Positions 6,179-9,052 of a stretch of 9,052 nt of DNA are shown here, piece by piece. Numbering within the stretch: position 1 is the stretch's first letter; each line of letters starts with the position of its first letter. The notes below the pieces were generated by a model that worked only from the letters and a program-made list of their open reading frames with translations, did no database searches and had not been told where the DNA came from. The stretch lies in the NCBI GenBank assembly GCA_012797575.1, contig JAAZOW010000148.1, forward strand, positions 1-9,052. The letters run 5' to 3'. This DNA is from Methanomicrobiales archaeon (lineage in GTDB: Archaea > Halobacteriota > Methanomicrobia > Methanomicrobiales > Methanoculleaceae). The position numbers and the translations under genes are program-made.

Positions 6179-6185
6179 TTTTTTT
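6179..6185 (+). terminator. T-run terminator after the nitroreductase gene
   Basis: Seven consecutive T bases begin 9 bases after the TAA stop. Oligo-T tracts on the coding strand are sufficient for archaeal intrinsic termination, so this fits as the end of the nitroreductase transcript. Confidence 0.55.
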
Positions 6186-6192
6186 CGGGACC

Positions 6193-6218
6193 GTAAGAAG
6201 AAGGGGAGGAAATCCTCC
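6193..6218 (-). terminator. Hairpin and pyrimidine tract after fae-hps
   Basis: GGAGG (6205-6209) and CCTCC (6214-6218) form a short hairpin just beyond the fae-hps stop at 6221. On the minus strand it is followed by a pyrimidine-rich stretch (CCCCTTCTTCTT, 6195-6206) that overlaps its base. This is a plausible transcript end opposite the plus-strand T run. Confidence 0.35.
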
Positions 6219-6220
6219 GC

Positions 6221-7402
6221 CTAAAAGTCGGTCATGATCCTGAACTGGTCGACCTCTTCAGCGTCCATCTCCTGGAGGAACCCCTCGGCGGCGTTACGGA
6301 TATTCTTGCTCGCAGTGATGGCCCGGCCGACGACGAGTATATCGGCGCCCGCATGGAGCGCATCCTTCACAACATGCTGCCTGATCCCGCCCGCCGTCGC
6401 GACCAGCAGCCGCTCACCGCCCGCCTTCTTGATCGCCGGGATATCCCCCCAGGCATGGTCGCTATCCTCGACATCGATGGCCCGGTGGAGCTCCACGACA
6501 TCCGGCTTCACCGCAAGGCGTTCGACGACGGCGACCGGGTCTTCAACGTTGAGCATATCCACCACCGTGTAGATGCCGGTCTTCCGGGTATCGGTGATGG
6601 CCTTCTCGATGGTGGAGATGGGCGCAAGGCCGGAGACCACCACGGCATCAGCGCCGGCATCGGCGGCCATCCGGGCCTCGAGGTTCCCGGTATCAAGCGT
6701 CTTGAGATCGGCGACGATGAAGGCGCTCGGGCGGATCTCACGGATCTCAGATATGACCGAGAGACCGAACTTCTTGATGAGGGGTGTCCCGGCCTCGATG
6801 ATCAGGTGGTCGTTCTTCGGGAGGCCCTCAAGGACCCTGCGCATATGATCTCTGTCGACGAGGTCCATAGCAACCTGCAGGTAGGGCGGGTCCCAGAGCC
6901 GCTGAACCTTGAACCCCATGACCGCGTGAGCGGCCCGGTCTTTTTCGTAGATGAGCGTATCGACGCCCGGGAACCGGTCAAGGGCCCGGCGGAGGGCGAG
7001 CTTCATCGCCCCGTAATTGAACCGATAGAGTTTGTTGTAGTCCCCGGCGGAGGGGTGGATGAACACGCTTGCCATGATCACCGTCTCCTCGATATCAACC
7101 CCCTCAAAGACACCCTCCTCGACCGAATCGGCGACGGCCTTGGCCACCGCTGCCTGAACCGGTCCGAAGACCTGATTGACCTGGTACTCCTTCTTCAGGG
7201 TGACCTTCGGTATGACGAGTGTCGAGGGCTTCGCCGGCAGGTTCGGTCTTACAACCGCGAGTAGGGGCGTGTGACCCTGTGAGAGTTGCGAGAACGAGTT
7301 CGCAAACGCCTGCCCTACCGGACCTCCCTTGTCTCCTATCATCAGATCTATATGCGCAAGCTCTGCGCCGTCTCCAACCAATGCTTCACCGATGAGATAC
7401 AT
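6221..7402 (-). CDS. fae-hps: Bifunctional formaldehyde-activating enzyme / 3-hexulose-6-phosphate synthase
   Basis: The 393-residue fusion joins two enzymes. The Fae half (about 1-160) has GEALVGDGAELAHIDLMIGD (5-24) with the catalytic His17, GPVGQAFANS (27-36) and QGHTPLLAVV (42-51). It condenses formaldehyde with tetrahydromethanopterin to methylene-H4MPT. The Hps half (about 170-393) is a TIM-barrel of the KGPDC/OMP decarboxylase group with EAGTPLIKKFG (203-213), the active-site DLKTLDTG (232-239) and ADILVVGRAIT (353-363) for phosphate binding. It interconverts ribulose-5-phosphate plus formaldehyde with hexulose-6-phosphate. In archaea lacking the oxidative pentose phosphate pathway it is thought to run toward ribulose-5-phosphate, with Fae trapping the formaldehyde. 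The start is set at ATG 7402 because MYLIGEALVGDG is where Fae proteins begin. The longer frame to 7468 crosses the probable promoter. A TGAGG lies about 12 bases upstream. Confidence 0.96.
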   Translation of the reverse strand: MYLIGEALVGDGAELAHIDLMIGDKGGPVGQAFANSFSQLSQGHTPLLAVVRPNLPAKPSTLVIPKVTLKKEYQVNQVFGPVQAAVAKAVADSVEEGVFEGVDIEETVIMASVFIHPSAGDYNKLYRFNYGAMKLALRRALDRFPGVDTLIYEKDRAAHAVMGFKVQRLWDPPYLQVAMDLVDRDHMRRVLEGLPKNDHLIIEAGTPLIKKFGLSVISEIREIRPSAFIVADLKTLDTGNLEARMAADAGADAVVVSGLAPISTIEKAITDTRKTGIYTVVDMLNVEDPVAVVERLAVKPDVVELHRAIDVEDSDHAWGDIPAIKKAGGERLLVATAGGIRQHVVKDALHAGADILVVGRAITASKNIRNAAEGFLQEMDAEEVDQFRIMTDF

Positions 7403-7440
7403 ATGAATGGCCTCAAATAGTGCACAAATGTTGGTGAGAC

Positions 7441-7453
7441 ATCTATTAAAATC
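7441..7453 (-). promoter_or_regulatory. Probable TATA box for fae-hps
   Basis: On the minus strand ATTTTAATAGAT lies about 40-50 bases before the fae-hps ATG, predicting a short leader of roughly 15-25 bases that includes the TGAGG Shine-Dalgarno-like motif. It is the most AT-rich block of the spacer and is read equally well as a TATA element on the plus strand. Confidence 0.45.
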
Positions 7454-7642
7454 ATCCAGATTGTCCAAAAAAGTCGCTCATGCTGCAGCCAACGTTGAGT
7501 GAAGGACATATCACGGGTCCCCTCGATGCAGAGGCGCGGCTCCAGGCATCATGCGCATACGGCCAGATCGTCGAGGAAGAACCAGAGACCGGACTCAGGA
7601 GGGTAAAACACCCGCCAGTAACCGGCGAAGATCACAAGAATG

Positions 7643-7791
7643 TGGGGTCGGTGAGATTTGAACTCACGATCGACGGGTCTCTCCGACATGCATCAGTGCT
7701 CCAACGGGTCATCACCGATCAGGAGACCCATTGTTCATCATGTGCAAAGACCGCTGGAGCCCGTCGCCATTCCTGGCTTGGCCACGACCCC
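7643..7791 (-). tRNA. tRNA-Trp (anticodon CCA) with a 75-nt intron
   Basis: The acceptor GGGGTCG (7791-7785) pairs with CGACCCC (7650-7644), and the discriminator is A7643. The D arm is GCCA/TGGC (7782-7779, 7769-7766), with GG in the loop. The anticodon stem ACGGG (7764-7760) pairs with CCCGT (7677-7673). The loop reads C, T, then the anticodon CCA (7757-7755), G37 and A38. The variable loop has 5 bases. The T arm is GTGAG/CTCAC around TTCAAAT. After removal of the intron (7753-7679, between positions 37 and 38) the mature tRNA is 74 nt, and no CCA end is encoded. The splice motif is canonical: CTCC (7759-7756) pairs with GGAG (7684-7681), flanked by 3-nt bulges AGC and AGA. The GGCCAAGCCAGG D-arm text is typical of archaeal tRNA-Trp. 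Confidence 0.96.
7679..7753 (-). ncRNA. Box C/D guide RNA inside the tRNA-Trp intron
   Basis: The intron carries box C ATGATGA (7741-7735), D' CTGA (7722-7719), C' GTGATGA (7715-7709) and D CTGA (7696-7693). Both guide spacers are exactly 12 nt, and the D'-C' gap is 3 nt, the standard archaeal geometry for the L7Ae/Nop5/fibrillarin particle. Counting five bases upstream of box D gives G7701, which pairs with C34 (7757). The same count from D' gives G7727, which pairs with C39 (7677). The D guide forms ten pairs with 7760-7751, and the D' guide forms nine pairs with 7681-7673. The RNA should direct 2'-O-methylation of C34 and C39 in its own precursor. This is the arrangement described for Haloferax and other euryarchaeal tRNA-Trp introns. 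Confidence 0.93.
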
Positions 7792-7818
7792 CCGCTCTCC
7801 ATACTATCAACGTCATGG

Positions 7819-7826
7819 AACATAAG
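7819..7826 (-). promoter_or_regulatory. Possible TATA element for tRNA-Trp
   Basis: On the minus strand CTTATGTT lies 28-35 bases before the tRNA 5' end, the right distance for transcription to start a few bases upstream of the mature end. The match to a TATA consensus is moderate. Confidence 0.35.
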
Positions 7827-7851
7827 GATTGTGCTGGAAGAAACCAGTAAT

Positions 7852-7858
7852 CATATAT
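7852..7858 (+). promoter_or_regulatory. TATA box for the acyl-CoA ligase gene
   Basis: CATATAT is centred about 29 bases before the ATG at 7884, in an AT-rich stretch (7848-7883) that also holds GTATATC and TTTATATA. The latter two are too close to the ATG to serve a leaderless start there. No Shine-Dalgarno precedes the ATG. Confidence 0.45.
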
Positions 7859-7883
7859 CGGTCGTATATCTCATTTATATAGA

Positions 7884-9052
7884 ATGGTAGAGGGCAGTTA
7901 CGCGTGTGGGAACTCGCAGAAACCCCTGATCGGCACCACCATCGGCGAGATGTTGAATCAAATAGCGGCAGCGCACCCGGAGAGCGATGCACTTGTCTCA
8001 ATCCACCAGGGTATCCGGTGGACGTATGCAGAGTTTCTTCGCGAAGTCAACACCCTTGCACGTGCTCTCATGGCGATCGACGTGGAGCGCGGGGACCGGG
8101 TCGCCATATGGGCACTGAATTACGCAGAGTGGGTGGTAGTCCAGTTCGCCACCGCAAAGATCGGCGCCATCATGGTGAACATCAACCCGGCGTACCGGAC
8201 ATATGAGTTTGAGTATGCCATGAGGCAGTCTGAGGTCCAGACGCTCATCCTCCAGGGACGGTTCAAGACGTCGGATTATGTCGGGATGTTCTATGAATCC
8301 TGCCCTGAGGCGTTCGAGGCAAAACCGGGACGGGTCAACTGCGATAAATTCCCGTTCCTAAAAAACGTCGTCTTCCTCGGCGATATCCCCTACAACGGCA
8401 TGTACACCTGGGACGACCTCCTCGAAAAGGCTGCGCTCATCAGCCCCGACGAGCTCCGGGAGCGGGAGGAGTCGCTTGACTTTGATGATGCGGTCAACAT
8501 CCAGTACACCAGCGGGACCACCGGGTTTCCAAAGGGGGTCGTCCTGACCCATCACAACATCTTAAACAACGGCGCGATCATCGGCGACGGTATGAAGTTC
8601 ACCCATACGGATCGACTCTGCATCCCGGTGCCGTTCTACCACTGCTTCGGGATGGTCCTCTCGAACATGGCCTGCGTCACCCACGGCGCCGCGATGATCC
8701 TGCCCTCACCGGTCTTCAACGCCGAGGCAGTCCTCGCCGCCGTACAGGACGAGCGATGCACGGCCCTCCACGGTGTGCCCACGATGTTCATCGCCGAGCT
8801 CAACCACCCGAACTTCGCAAAGTACCGGCTCGACACCCTCCGCACCGGTATCATGGCCGGGTCGCCCTGCCCGACCGAGGTGATGCGGGAGGTCAACCGG
8901 GAGATGAACATGTCCGAGATCGTGATCGTCTACGGGCAGACAGAGACCTCCCCGGGTATCACCATGACCACGACCGCCGACCCCCTGGAGCGCCGCGTCT
9001 CCACCGTCGGGAGGCCGTTTCCCCATACCGAGGTCAAGATAGTCGATCCGAG
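7884..9052 (+). CDS. AMP-forming acyl-CoA ligase, 5' part (runs off the window)
   Basis: The 389 visible codons have no stop and end at the window edge; family members are about 540-570 residues. The enzyme activates a carboxylic acid with ATP to an acyl-adenylate and transfers it to CoA. Motifs in order: SYACGNSQKPLIGTTIGEM (5-23), the N-terminal signature of the FadD-like group; the phosphate loop YTSGTTGFPKGV (208-219); VPFYHCFG (249-256); the HGVPTMF segment (296-302); and YGQTETSP (350-357), which contacts the adenylate. The hinge and C-terminal lysine domain lie beyond the edge. The substrate is uncertain: medium- or long-chain fatty acids are usual for this group, and a shorter or aromatic acid is possible. 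ATG 7884 is chosen over ATG 7950 because the N-terminal signature lies between them. It diverges from tRNA-Trp across an AT-rich spacer. Confidence 0.92.
   Translation, partial: MVEGSYACGNSQKPLIGTTIGEMLNQIAAAHPESDALVSIHQGIRWTYAEFLREVNTLARALMAIDVERGDRVAIWALNYAEWVVVQFATAKIGAIMVNINPAYRTYEFEYAMRQSEVQTLILQGRFKTSDYVGMFYESCPEAFEAKPGRVNCDKFPFLKNVVFLGDIPYNGMYTWDDLLEKAALISPDELREREESLDFDDAVNIQYTSGTTGFPKGVVLTHHNILNNGAIIGDGMKFTHTDRLCIPVPFYHCFGMVLSNMACVTHGAAMILPSPVFNAEAVLAAVQDERCTALHGVPTMFIAELNHPNFAKYRLDTLRTGIMAGSPCPTEVMREVNREMNMSEIVIVYGQTETSPGITMTTTADPLERRVSTVGRPFPHTEVKIVDP

Noticed and set aside
6353..7264. 303-codon plus-strand frame opposite fae-hps
   Set aside because: It is long but antisense to an unambiguous Fae-Hps fusion. 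Its His/Asp/Gly-rich composition is what complementing that codon pattern produces.
7403..7468. N-terminal extension of Fae-Hps
   Set aside because: Fae proteins begin at MYLIGEALVGDG, and the extension overlaps the TATA-like block and the Shine-Dalgarno-like TGAGG.
1..9052. CRISPR array, insertion sequence or prophage genes
   Set aside because: No regularly spaced direct repeats, transposase motifs, terminal inverted repeats or phage structural genes are visible. All clear genes are ordinary metabolic or cellular families with uniform codon use.

Overview
The window comes from a GC-rich methanogenic euryarchaeon. A member of the Methanomicrobiales, such as a Methanoculleus relative, is my best guess from gene content and codon use, and I have not tested it. 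The archaeal markers are a fused formaldehyde-activating enzyme/hexulose-phosphate synthase, the archaeal CobT and CobZ enzymes of cobamide assembly, a small Dsr-like siroheme protein, a tRNA-Trp gene with a bulge-helix-bulge intron, and TATA-like boxes about 25-30 bases before start codons, which suggests leaderless mRNAs.

Layout: 80-382 (+) is an orphan small Cys-rich protein. It converges on 483-1361 (-), a siroheme/4Fe-4S sulfite-reductase-like protein, with a hairpin between them. 1401-2542 (-) is a translationally coupled cobZ-cobS pair. It diverges from cobT (2689-3705, +) across a spacer that holds palindromic repeats. 3856-5587 (+) is an overlapping pair, a YkgJ-type Cys-cluster protein followed by a TraB-family membrane protein, behind a leader with a strong hairpin and a possible small ORF. 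5640-6170 (+) is a nitroreductase-family flavoprotein with its own TATA box. 6221-7402 (-) is fae-hps, and terminator-like sequences lie between these two convergent genes. 7643-7791 (-) is tRNA-Trp(CCA). 7884 to the window end (+) is the first 389 codons of an AMP-forming acyl-CoA ligase, cut by the window edge.

How the genes work together: cobT, cobZ and cobS supply three steps of lower-ligand activation and attachment in cobamide synthesis, which methanogens need for corrinoid-dependent methyl transfer. Fae-Hps links formaldehyde and H4MPT C1 chemistry to pentose phosphate supply. The Dsr-like protein and the nitroreductase are probable redox enzymes of unknown substrate.

The most striking element is the 75-nt tRNA-Trp intron. 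It carries a complete box C/D RNA (C, D', C' and D boxes, two 12-nt guide spacers, 3-nt D'-C' gap). By the N+5 rule its two guides point exactly at C34 and C39 of the same tRNA. Both guide duplexes use intron bases and the bases of the splicing motif, so modification should precede splicing. This architecture is known from other Euryarchaeota. I found no clearly new multi-gene system here. The less explained items are the 3758-3804 hairpin leader with its small ORF, the cobZ/cobT palindromes and the orphan Cys-rich gene.
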